Of a DNA stretch of 21,194 nucleotides, positions 5,130-10,325 are shown in pieces (positions within the stretch are counted from its first letter, which is position 1; each line of letters opens with the position of its first letter). Origin of the DNA: a virus; IMG/VR virus record IMGVR_UViG_3300025115_000244, positions 1 to 21,194 of that record, one strand, 5' to 3'. A model generated the notes under the pieces. It saw only the letters and a program-made list of their open reading frames with translations, made no database searches and was not told the DNA's origin. The translations under genes were made by a program, and so were the position numbers.

Positions 5130-5768
5130 ATGAACGATCAAGTCCAATCTGTGCAAGCCAATTTCGACAACACCGTGGATGTTAAGGAATTTAAATTCCA
5201 TTTCAAAACTCAGAAAGATAAAGATTCTGGTATTGAAACCAAGCGTCCCACCGTTGAATTGAAACTTCCGATTCCTTCAGTCGAAGGTGTTATCAAAGTT
5301 TTGGAAGCTGGTGGAAAGCAACTGGAATTGCTGCTTACTGCTGTTCAAGATATTGTTATTGCTCAAGCTCGTAGCATTCTGAGTGAGAATGACAATATGA
5401 CTGGTGATACTTTCCCAATGGATCAAGTAAGTTGGGATTTTATTGCCAATATGCCGGAAGCAGAAAAGCGTGGCCGTGGTATTCCCAAGGAAATGTGGGA
5501 AGAATTTGCTGCTGATTATATTGAAGTTATGCCTGCTGTTACTGGCAAAACTACGGAACAAGTTGCACTTGCAGCTAAACTGTTCCTTAATAAGTTCCAG
5601 CAAGTTAAGACCAATAAGCCTGTCATTGGTAAGCTGCGTGAACAACTGGCAATTTACACCAATAACAGCAAGCAAGCTGAGAATTTTGCTGATTGCATCA
5701 AGTTCCTTGATGAGAAAGCTGAAGCTCTCCTGCAAGCTGATGAAACTGCACTGTTGGCAAATCTTTGA
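5130..5768 (+). CDS. Abundant-looking early phage protein, unknown function (212 aa)
   Basis: A 212-residue protein with its own strong promoter and structured leader, and Shine-Dalgarno GAGGAAA (about 5118-5124) before ATG 5130. Codon choice differs from neighbouring genes: more GTT, CTG, AAG and GCT and fewer ATA/AGA codons, which is typical of high expression. The N-terminal about 50 residues look like beta strands (VDVKEFKFHFKTQ...TVELKLPIP). The rest is helical and acidic, including EMWEEFAADYIEVMPAVTGK, and ends in an acidic-hydrophobic tail. There is no catalytic motif, signal or membrane segment. An abundant DNA-binding or scaffold role in replication is plausible from context, but the family is not recognised. 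Confidence 0.8.
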   Translation: MNDQVQSVQANFDNTVDVKEFKFHFKTQKDKDSGIETKRPTVELKLPIPSVEGVIKVLEAGGKQLELLLTAVQDIVIAQARSILSENDNMTGDTFPMDQVSWDFIANMPEAEKRGRGIPKEMWEEFAADYIEVMPAVTGKTTEQVALAAKLFLNKFQQVKTNKPVIGKLREQLAIYTNNSKQAENFADCIKFLDEKAEALLQADETALLANL

Positions 5769-5789
5769 TGTAATTTTCGGGTCTCCTTG

Positions 5790-5844
5790 CTAGTCTAGCT
5801 TTGCTGGTTTCTAGGACTAGGGAATCAAAACAAAGAAACCAGCA
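5790..5844 (+). other. Two overlapping hairpins downstream of the 212-aa gene (possible terminator/attenuator)
   Basis: Stem A is CTAGTC (5790-5795) with GACTAG (5815-5820), extended by TAG/CTA across one bulged G. Stem B is TGCTGGTTTC (5802-5811) with GAAACCAGCA (5835-5844), 10 perfect bp. They share bases and cannot form together. Neither is followed by a U tract, so a simple intrinsic terminator is not obvious. RNA stability or attenuation is possible. Confidence 0.55.
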
Positions 5845-5845
5845 T

Positions 5846-5891
5846 CCATACCACATCACCATATTTATACCAGTATAATGATGTGGTATGG
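5846..5891. repeat. 13-bp perfect inverted repeat overlapping the start codon at 5888
   Basis: CCATACCACATCA (5846-5858) pairs perfectly with TGATGTGGTATGG (5879-5891). The loop contains a second dyad, TTATAC-CA-GTATAA (5865-5878). The right arm contains the ATG of the next gene. TATAAT (5874-5879) falls between the arms. The region could be an operator, an RNA switch that hides the start codon, or both. Confidence 0.8.
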
Positions 5892-6169
5892 AGCAGAAAG
5901 AAGTAAAAGAACCAAGGTATTACCAACCGCAAACATCTAAATATCTTCCAATATGGAATGCACTTAAGAATGATAAACAGTGCAGACTTACTGCCCCTCC
6001 AATTTACCATAAAACTATTATAAAGATGGTAAAGAATCGTAGAGATAAAGATACTGCATTCTTGTTTGACCTATCAGAGCAGCATCTTACTCATCACATT
6101 AAGTATAAAGTATCAGGCTCAGTAATACATTTCAAACTAATCATTGAAGCCACACTAAGAGGATTATAA
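5888..6169 (+). CDS. Unknown basic phage protein (93 aa)
   Basis: A 93-residue basic protein. ATG 5888 is the first possible start because TGA at 5879-5881 closes the frame upstream. It lies inside the right arm of a 13-bp inverted repeat and has no Shine-Dalgarno. A TATAAT at 5874-5879 would put a transcription start at or next to the ATG, so leaderless translation is possible. An internal start would shorten the protein, but no good alternative is seen. The middle is rich in Lys and Arg (KTIIKMVKNRRDKD), followed by FLFDLSEQHLTHHIKYKV. The ending overlaps the ribosome binding site (AGAGGA) of the next gene. No family recognised. Confidence 0.6.
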   Translation: MEQKEVKEPRYYQPQTSKYLPIWNALKNDKQCRLTAPPIYHKTIIKMVKNRRDKDTAFLFDLSEQHLTHHIKYKVSGSVIHFKLIIEATLRGL

Positions 6170-6170
6170 T

Positions 6171-6452
6171 ATGTCATTACAATCATTACAATCAGATGGT
6201 ATTTCTCCAGATCTACAAATGAAAATCGCATCACTACAAGATGCTATTCTTTCTACTCATCCTACAATGCCAATCCTTCTAAAAGAAATCCATACCATAC
6301 TGAAGAATGATCCTAGTAATGTCACATTATTGGGAGAGGATGAGATTGCCATCATTGTATCTGGTCTTAAGCAACAAACAAAGGTAGCTATTACTGAATC
6401 AGCTACTAAAAAGAAAGTATCTCTCAAAGGTGTAAGTATTGCTGATCTCTAA
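6171..6452 (+). CDS. Unknown helical phage protein (93 aa)
   Basis: A 93-residue protein starting one base after the previous TAA, with AGAGGA upstream of ATG 6171. It opens MSLQSLQSDGIS, then a helical segment around residues 15-46. The tail is basic (ATKKKVSLKGVSIADL). It shows no metal-binding, membrane or nucleotide-binding motif. Position just ahead of the nuclease/recombinase genes suggests co-expression with them, with no more specific hint. Confidence 0.65.
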   Translation: MSLQSLQSDGISPDLQMKIASLQDAILSTHPTMPILLKEIHTILKNDPSNVTLLGEDEIAIIVSGLKQQTKVAITESATKKKVSLKGVSIADL

Positions 6453-6463
6453 AGTAATTGACT

Positions 6464-6751
6464 ATGAGCTTACAAGCCGTAGTTTATTGCCATCTGCGTT
6501 TGGCAAATAATATATCGTTTCAAGATTATAAATTATTTGCAGATTGGCTAGGATGCTATAACTACATCTTACCAGCACAAAGAGTAACGATACCTAAACT
6601 TATTCCTGCGATTGCAATATATCTTAGTGGTGATTTATCTACACTGTTTGATAAAACATTTGCAATTGACACAAACTTCAATTCACTCATTCAGAAAGAG
6701 ATACTACAGTGGATATTAGACTCAGAAGTTTATCATACTCATCGCTTCTGA
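6464..6751 (+). CDS. Unknown small protein overlapping the nuclease gene
   Basis: A 95-residue protein from ATG 6464, with an in-frame TTG two codons earlier at 6458. There is no strong ribosome binding site, and translation may depend on coupling with the gene ending at 6452. It has hydrophobic stretches (IPKLIPAIAIYL) and tryptophans (FADWLGCYNY, ILQWIL). The last 43 bases overlap the start of the next gene in another frame. The sequence is coding-like through most of its length, but the C-terminal YHTHRF is dictated by the overlap. No family recognised. Confidence 0.55.
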   Translation: MSLQAVVYCHLRLANNISFQDYKLFADWLGCYNYILPAQRVTIPKLIPAIAIYLSGDLSTLFDKTFAIDTNFNSLIQKEILQWILDSEVYHTHRF

Positions 6752-7629
6752 CACTTCATTCGTGCCCGCGCAAATACCAATTGAAAAGACTGAACTCTGA
6801 AATCAATGAAACTGATGATGTATTTTCAGGGGTAACATTTGCATTTGGTCATGTGGTAGGTCTTGGTATTCAAGAATATATTACCCATCACGACGTAGAT
6901 AAAACATATTGGGAATGCTTCCTAATGTGGGAACCTGATCTACTGGCAGATAATCCAAAACAAAACAAATCATTCTGGTCTGCAATGGCAGCAGTAGATA
7001 GATTTATTTCCATGTGCTTATCTGGTTTCCTAAAAGATTGGGAACTCTGTTATTATCAAGATCAACCAGCAACAGAACTATCTTTTATCATTGAATTCCC
7101 AGATGGTTTTACATACAAAGGATATGTTGATGCAGTATTACAACACAAAGAAACTAAAGAAGTAATGGTTTTAGAAGTTAAGACCACATCTGCATCATCA
7201 GTCAATGCTGCCACATACAAGAACTCAGCACAAGCAATTGGTTATAGTATAGTATTGGATACTCTATTTCCAGAACTATCATCTTATCTTGTAAAGTATT
7301 TGGTTTATAAATCCAAAGCACAAGATTATGATGTAATGGATTTTGAGAAATCATATCTTGATCGTGCACTATGGATTCGCACACTGCTTCTTGACATTGA
7401 TACAATTAAAATGTATGAAGAAGCAGGTATCTATCCAATGAGAGGACAATCTTGTAATGAGTTTTACAGAGAGTGCCCTTACTTTGGACTATGTACTCTA
7501 GCAACAGATAGAGTTACATCACCATTAACAGATGAAGAAGAAGTAGAAATTGTAAGAAGAAACTCAGAAGATTTTCTAATCACATTGCATCTAAATGATC
7601 TCATTCGATCACAACTATCTAAGGAATAA
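6709..7629 (+). CDS. Cas4/RecB-like PD-(D/E)XK nuclease with Fe-S cysteines
   Basis: A 306-residue nuclease of the RecB/Cas4/AddB-like group, expected to resect or trim DNA ends in phage recombination. Visible: the N-terminal SYSSLLTLHSCPRKYQL block (C19), H48, catalytic D141 in KGYVDAVL, E156 and K158 in LEVKTT, the QxxxY motif (Q175...Y179), and C-terminal C249, C256 and C262. With C19 these make the usual four-cysteine 4Fe-4S set. The GTG start at 6709 is required because the family N-terminal block begins within 10 residues and no ATG lies before it. A GAG-rich Shine-Dalgarno precedes it (AGAAAGAG, about 6693-6700). The Sak4-like gene is two genes downstream. Confidence 0.88.
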   Translation: MDIRLRSLSYSSLLTLHSCPRKYQLKRLNSEINETDDVFSGVTFAFGHVVGLGIQEYITHHDVDKTYWECFLMWEPDLLADNPKQNKSFWSAMAAVDRFISMCLSGFLKDWELCYYQDQPATELSFIIEFPDGFTYKGYVDAVLQHKETKEVMVLEVKTTSASSVNAATYKNSAQAIGYSIVLDTLFPELSSYLVKYLVYKSKAQDYDVMDFEKSYLDRALWIRTLLLDIDTIKMYEEAGIYPMRGQSCNEFYRECPYFGLCTLATDRVTSPLTDEEEVEIVRRNSEDFLITLHLNDLIRSQLSKE

Positions 7630-7647
7630 GGAATAAGGAATAAGGAG
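7621..7647 (+). repeat. 7-bp tandem repeat that multiplies a Shine-Dalgarno
   Basis: AAGGAAT occurs three times (7621-7641), followed by AAGGAGA. The repeat starts in the last codon of the nuclease gene, contains its TAA, and yields four AAGGA cores ahead of ATG 7655. Only the last core is at normal spacing. Confidence 0.85.
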
Positions 7648-7654
7648 ATATATC

Positions 7655-7846
7655 ATGGCAATCACACAAGTATATAAAACCAGTAATGGTACAACCTGGG
7701 ATACTAAAACAAAAGCGATTATTGCTGATACACTGGAGCAATCCTCTATCTATATTGAGCAATATAAATTCGCTTCCATAGTAGAAGCAATTGCAGAAAA
7801 AATTGTAATTATAAAATACCTAGAGAATGAAGAAGTTAAATCATGA
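7655..7846 (+). CDS. Unknown small protein (63 aa)
   Basis: A 63-residue protein with the closest AAGGAG ribosome binding site at 7642-7647 before ATG 7655. The N-terminal third looks extended (VYKTSNGTTWDTK). The rest is helical with hydrophobic repeats (SIVEAIAEKIVIIKYLE), possibly a small dimerising or coiled-coil segment. It is coupled by ATGA (7843-7846) to the Sak4-like gene. No family recognised, and it could be an accessory factor of the ATPase. Confidence 0.65.
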   Translation: MAITQVYKTSNGTTWDTKTKAIIADTLEQSSIYIEQYKFASIVEAIAEKIVIIKYLENEEVKS

Positions 7847-8706
7847 AACTTACATCTGTTACACCTTCCTCAACTCACCGTGTACTTATATTCGGTGCTC
7901 CTAAATCTGGCAAGACACAGCTTGCAGCTTCTCTTGCATCTCAATACAAACTTCTTTGGTTTGATTTGGAGAATGGATATGGCACATTACTTAAACTACC
8001 AAAGAGTCATCAAGAGAACATCGAGCTTATCCGTATCCCAGATTCAAAAACTTTTCCCATTGCGATTGAGACGATGCTCAAGGTTATTACTGGAAGCAAA
8101 GTCACAATATGTGATGAACATGGCAAGGTGGCCTGTCCAATCTGTGCAAAGACTCCTGACTATGAAACCAATTCCACAACGATATCTCTCAAAGAATTAA
8201 CCAATGATACTGTAGTTGTAATTGACTCTCTATCTCAGCTCTCCAATAGTGCAATCGCATTCATCACAAAGAACCAGCCTGATGATTATAAGATGGACTT
8301 CTCAGATTGGGGAAACCTACGCGCAGTGGTGGAAAAGTTTCTTTCACAAGTGCAACAGGCTAGATACAATATAGTCTGTATTTCTCATGAAGAAGAAGTG
8401 GAGATGGAAGATGGTCGCAAGAAGATTGTACCTGTATGTGGCTCTTCTAAATCTTCTCGCAATACTGCTAAATATTTTGACCATGTTATATATTGCGAAT
8501 TGAAAAACCGTAAGCATGTGTCTGCATCATCTACAACATATGCTAATAATATCCTAACAGGATCACGGACTGATGTAGTAATGGAATCACTAGCTAATCC
8601 TGATCTGTTTGCAATTTTTTCTCAGAAGCAATCAGCAATTGTAAAACCAATCACACCCGGCCAAACAGCACTTAATTCTCTCAAGGAAGGATTACAAAAG
8701 AAATGA
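7843..8706 (+). CDS. Sak4-like RecA-fold ATPase (phage single-strand annealing recombinase group)
   Basis: A 287-residue RecA-core ATPase. Walker A GAPKSGKTQ is at 18-26, followed by FDLENGYG (40-47), Walker B VVVIDS (124-129), and CISHEEE (179-185), the likely sensor strand end. An insert at 90-101 has C-x2-H-x4-C-x2-C (C90, H93, C98, C101), a probable small zinc site. Proteins of this type are annotated as AAA family ATPase or Sak4, a minimal RecA-like annealase shown in other phages to work with an SSB. The likely SSB gene at 9071 supports that reading. A related DNA-repair ATPase role cannot be excluded. It overlaps the next gene by ATGA (8703-8706). Confidence 0.82.
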   Translation: MKLTSVTPSSTHRVLIFGAPKSGKTQLAASLASQYKLLWFDLENGYGTLLKLPKSHQENIELIRIPDSKTFPIAIETMLKVITGSKVTICDEHGKVACPICAKTPDYETNSTTISLKELTNDTVVVIDSLSQLSNSAIAFITKNQPDDYKMDFSDWGNLRAVVEKFLSQVQQARYNIVCISHEEEVEMEDGRKKIVPVCGSSKSSRNTAKYFDHVIYCELKNRKHVSASSTTYANNILTGSRTDVVMESLANPDLFAIFSQKQSAIVKPITPGQTALNSLKEGLQKK

Positions 8707-8975
8707 CTGATACATTAACAGATATTCTAGCAGAACGTGGTTCTCGTTATGGTGAGTTTTCTTCTCACGCTATGATTACACAAGCTATCAAGATAGTAAT
8801 GGTAGCTTCTCCAAAATGGGAACAGTTATCATATTCCCAAAAAGAATCACTCGAAATGATTGCTCATAAGATCGGGCGCATTTTGAATGGTGATCCAGGT
8901 TATTCTGATTCTTGGCACGACATTGCAGGATATGCAAGGCTAGTGGCAGATGATTTGGATAAGCAGCAACAGTAG
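8703..8975 (+). CDS. DUF6378-type phage protein
   Basis: A 90-residue helical protein matching from memory the DUF6378 pattern: RGSRYGEF near residues 12-19, then ESLEMIAHKIGRILNGDP (48-65), then DSWHDIAGYARLVADDL. The family is common in phages beside replication and nucleotide genes. Its function is unknown, although the conserved acidic/lysine helices recall all-alpha NTP pyrophosphatases. It ends in KQQQ and TAG, the only TAG stop among the genes of this window. The frame after the stop continues as Gln codons with two more TAGs. Read-through would add 15 positions and end at TAA 9018-9020. Confidence 0.82.
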   Translation: MTDTLTDILAERGSRYGEFSSHAMITQAIKIVMVASPKWEQLSYSQKESLEMIAHKIGRILNGDPGYSDSWHDIAGYARLVADDLDKQQQ

Positions 8976-8996
8976 CAACAGTAGCAACAGTAGCAA
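8966..8996 (+). repeat. 9-bp tandem repeat with in-frame TAG codons
   Basis: GCAACAGTA occurs three times (8966-8974, 8975-8983 and 8984-8992), plus GCAA. In the frame of the upstream gene it reads CAA CAG TAG repeatedly, so three TAG codons (8973, 8982 and 8991) alternate with pairs of Gln codons. Confidence 0.9.
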
Positions 8997-9011
8997 TACT
9001 TCGAAGAAGTA
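8997..9011 (+). promoter_or_regulatory. Small leader hairpin before the SSB-like gene
   Basis: TACTTC-GAA-GAAGTA is a 6-bp stem with a 3-nt loop. It echoes ACTTCTAGAAGT in the leader of the gene at 5130. Between it and ATG 9071 lies a C/A/T-rich, G-poor stretch likely to be unstructured. No clear promoter is visible here, so transcription probably comes from upstream. Confidence 0.45.
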
Positions 9012-9070
9012 CATTCTTAACACTTATTCACACTTACATTCAACATTTACAATCTGAAAGGTAATATAAA

Positions 9071-9499
9071 ATGTCTGAAATCAATCTTGATTCCATCCTT
9101 GATTCTTCCATCGACGATCTGGCTGATCTTCCTGAGTTTGCAGTATTTCCTAACGGCGTTCACAAGGTTATCATTGACTTTGAATCCAAGGAAGTTAACA
9201 AGCATCCTTGCGTTGAGCTGAAGATGAAAGCAATTGAGACTATCGAACTGGCAAATCCTGCCGCCGATACTCCGCTGGAAGCTGGTGCTGAATCTTCTGT
9301 TCTCTTTATGCTGGACAATGAATTCGGCCAGGGTAAATTCAAAGCTATTGTTAAGACTCTTGCAGGTGCAGTCGGCACCAATAAGATTTCTGAAACAGTG
9401 GAAGCTGCGAAGGGAATGGAAGTACAAGTGGTTTGCAAAGTGCGCCAAAACAAGGATAAGACACAGTCTTATACTGACATTTCAAAGATCATCGTGTAA
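9071..9499 (+). CDS. Probable single-stranded DNA-binding protein (DUF669-like OB-fold)
   Basis: A 142-residue protein with Shine-Dalgarno GAAAGGT (about 9055-9061) before ATG 9071. Acidic N-terminal helices (SILDSSIDDLADLPEF) lead into a beta-rich body (GVHKVIIDFESKEVNKHPCVELKMKAIE). Then FMLDNEFGQGKFKAIVKTLAG matches from memory the phage DUF669/SSB-like pattern, and VQVVCKVRQNKDKTQSYTDISKIIV forms the last strands of an OB-like fold. Codon use is like that of the gene at 5130 (GTT, AAG, CTG), unlike its AT-rich neighbours, which suggests high expression, as expected for an SSB. It lies two genes from the Sak4-like ATPase and ends at its own terminator. The assignment is by pattern, not by a catalytic motif. 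Confidence 0.65.
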   Translation: MSEINLDSILDSSIDDLADLPEFAVFPNGVHKVIIDFESKEVNKHPCVELKMKAIETIELANPAADTPLEAGAESSVLFMLDNEFGQGKFKAIVKTLAGAVGTNKISETVEAAKGMEVQVVCKVRQNKDKTQSYTDISKIIV

Positions 9500-9503
9500 T
9501 TAG

Positions 9504-9566
9504 TTACACTGAATCAAGAGCCTTCAGTCTCTCACAAGGATTCTGAAGGTTTTTCTTTGAGTGTAA
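9504..9566 (+). terminator. Rho-independent terminator with extended stem
   Basis: The core stem CCTTCAG (9521-9527)/CTGAAGG (9543-9549) is followed by TTTTT (9550-9554). Outer pairings TCAAGA/TCTTTGA and TTACACT (9504-9510)/AGTGTAA (9560-9566) extend it into a long interrupted hairpin. It starts 4 bases after the SSB-like gene and would limit transcription into the next operon. Confidence 0.82.
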
Positions 9567-9592
9567 GTAATAGAAAAAGGAGAATATATAAA

Positions 9593-9964
9593 ATGAAATA
9601 CAGACCATACATGACATTGCAACAAATACATTATTTCCTTTCCCTCTGTGAGAATGACAACCGCGCAGAGACAGAGCCAATTAAAAATAAAACAATACGG
9701 GAATTAAAACTATTCCTAGTGAAGAATGATCTTGGTGCTGTTAAACCACAATACATTCCAACACCTAAGACCACAGTAGCAGAGAAACTAGGATTAGATT
9801 TAGATTCTCCAGATTTGGAAACAAGACGGGCCGCCGCACATGAACTATGGATGACAAATCCACATCTTTGCACACCAGAAGAAATTAAACAAGCAGAGAT
9901 TTATCGTTATGAAAATGATCTAATGTCACCAGATGAAGAAGCTACATTTGAGGAGAAGATGTAA
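9593..9964 (+). CDS. Unknown phage protein (123 aa)
   Basis: A 123-residue protein with a strong Shine-Dalgarno AAAAAGGAG (about 9574-9582) before ATG 9593. An in-frame TTG at 9557 lies within the terminator and is rejected. Residues 1-45 (MTLQQIHYFLSLCEND...ELKLFLVKNDLG) are helical. Residues about 60-90 (TTVAEKLGLDLDSPDLETRRAAAHELW) look like a charged helical region. The acidic C-terminus (SPDEEATFEEKM) overlaps the ribosome binding site (GAGGAG) of the next gene, and the two overlap by TAATG at 9962-9966. No family recognised. Confidence 0.68.
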   Translation: MKYRPYMTLQQIHYFLSLCENDNRAETEPIKNKTIRELKLFLVKNDLGAVKPQYIPTPKTTVAEKLGLDLDSPDLETRRAAAHELWMTNPHLCTPEEIKQAEIYRYENDLMSPDEEATFEEKM

Positions 9965-10299
9965 TGTGGGAACAGCTACTTACAAAACACCAGCACAAAG
10001 ATCCATCCAAGACGTACTTTCAACAGAAAGCAATTGAGCGTGAGCGTGCTAAAAGAATTGCAAATGGTTCAGATTTTAATTGCCGTGTTGCACAGGTAAT
10101 AGATTTAATTAGGCAGCATGATTTCCCTGATGGAATTTCAGCAGCACAGCTATCCAAATTGATGGGATACAGATCAGAATATATTGTAAAAATCTTAATA
10201 ACTGTCAGAGAAACAGGACAAGTAGTAGTTGAGAAAAGAAAAGAACTACTAAATGGTACATATCATTGGCGTAACTATTACTATTATAAAGTAAAGTAA
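9964..10299 (+). CDS. Winged-helix-like putative DNA-binding protein
   Basis: A 111-residue basic protein, coupled by TAATG to the gene before it, with GAGGAG about 8 nt upstream. The N-terminal 40 residues are basic and helical (QQKAIERERAKRIANG). From about residue 58, ISAAQLSKLMGYRSEYIVKI fits a helix-turn-helix. It is followed by LITVRETGQVVVEKRKE and TYHWRNYYYYKVK, which fit the strands of a winged-helix wing. It may regulate the late replication operon or assist the polymerase encoded next. The assignment rests on secondary-structure pattern only. The last codons form the beginning of a GTAAA repeat. Confidence 0.6.
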   Translation: MWEQLLTKHQHKDPSKTYFQQKAIERERAKRIANGSDFNCRVAQVIDLIRQHDFPDGISAAQLSKLMGYRSEYIVKILITVRETGQVVVEKRKELLNGTYHWRNYYYYKVK

Positions 10300-10325
10300 A
10301 GTAAAGTAAAGTAAAGTAAAGTAAA
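10291..10325 (+). repeat. GTAAA pentanucleotide microsatellite before the DNA polymerase gene
   Basis: Seven exact copies of GTAAA (10291-10325). The first copies encode the end of the upstream gene and its TAA (10297-10299), and the last base is the A of the polymerase ATG (10325). No Shine-Dalgarno other than the repeat itself lies upstream of the polymerase, so copy number could tune translation. Confidence 0.92.

Noticed and set aside
5277-5735. A 152-codon minus-strand frame opposite the 212-aa gene
   Set aside because: The gene on the other strand has a promoter, a ribosome binding site and adapted codons. The long antisense frame follows from that codon bias.
8703-9020. Full reassignment of TAG to glutamine in this phage
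   Set aside because: All large genes, including one of 1768 codons, are free of internal TAG, which is not expected if TAG were a common sense codon. I kept only the milder suppression/avoidance idea as a finding.
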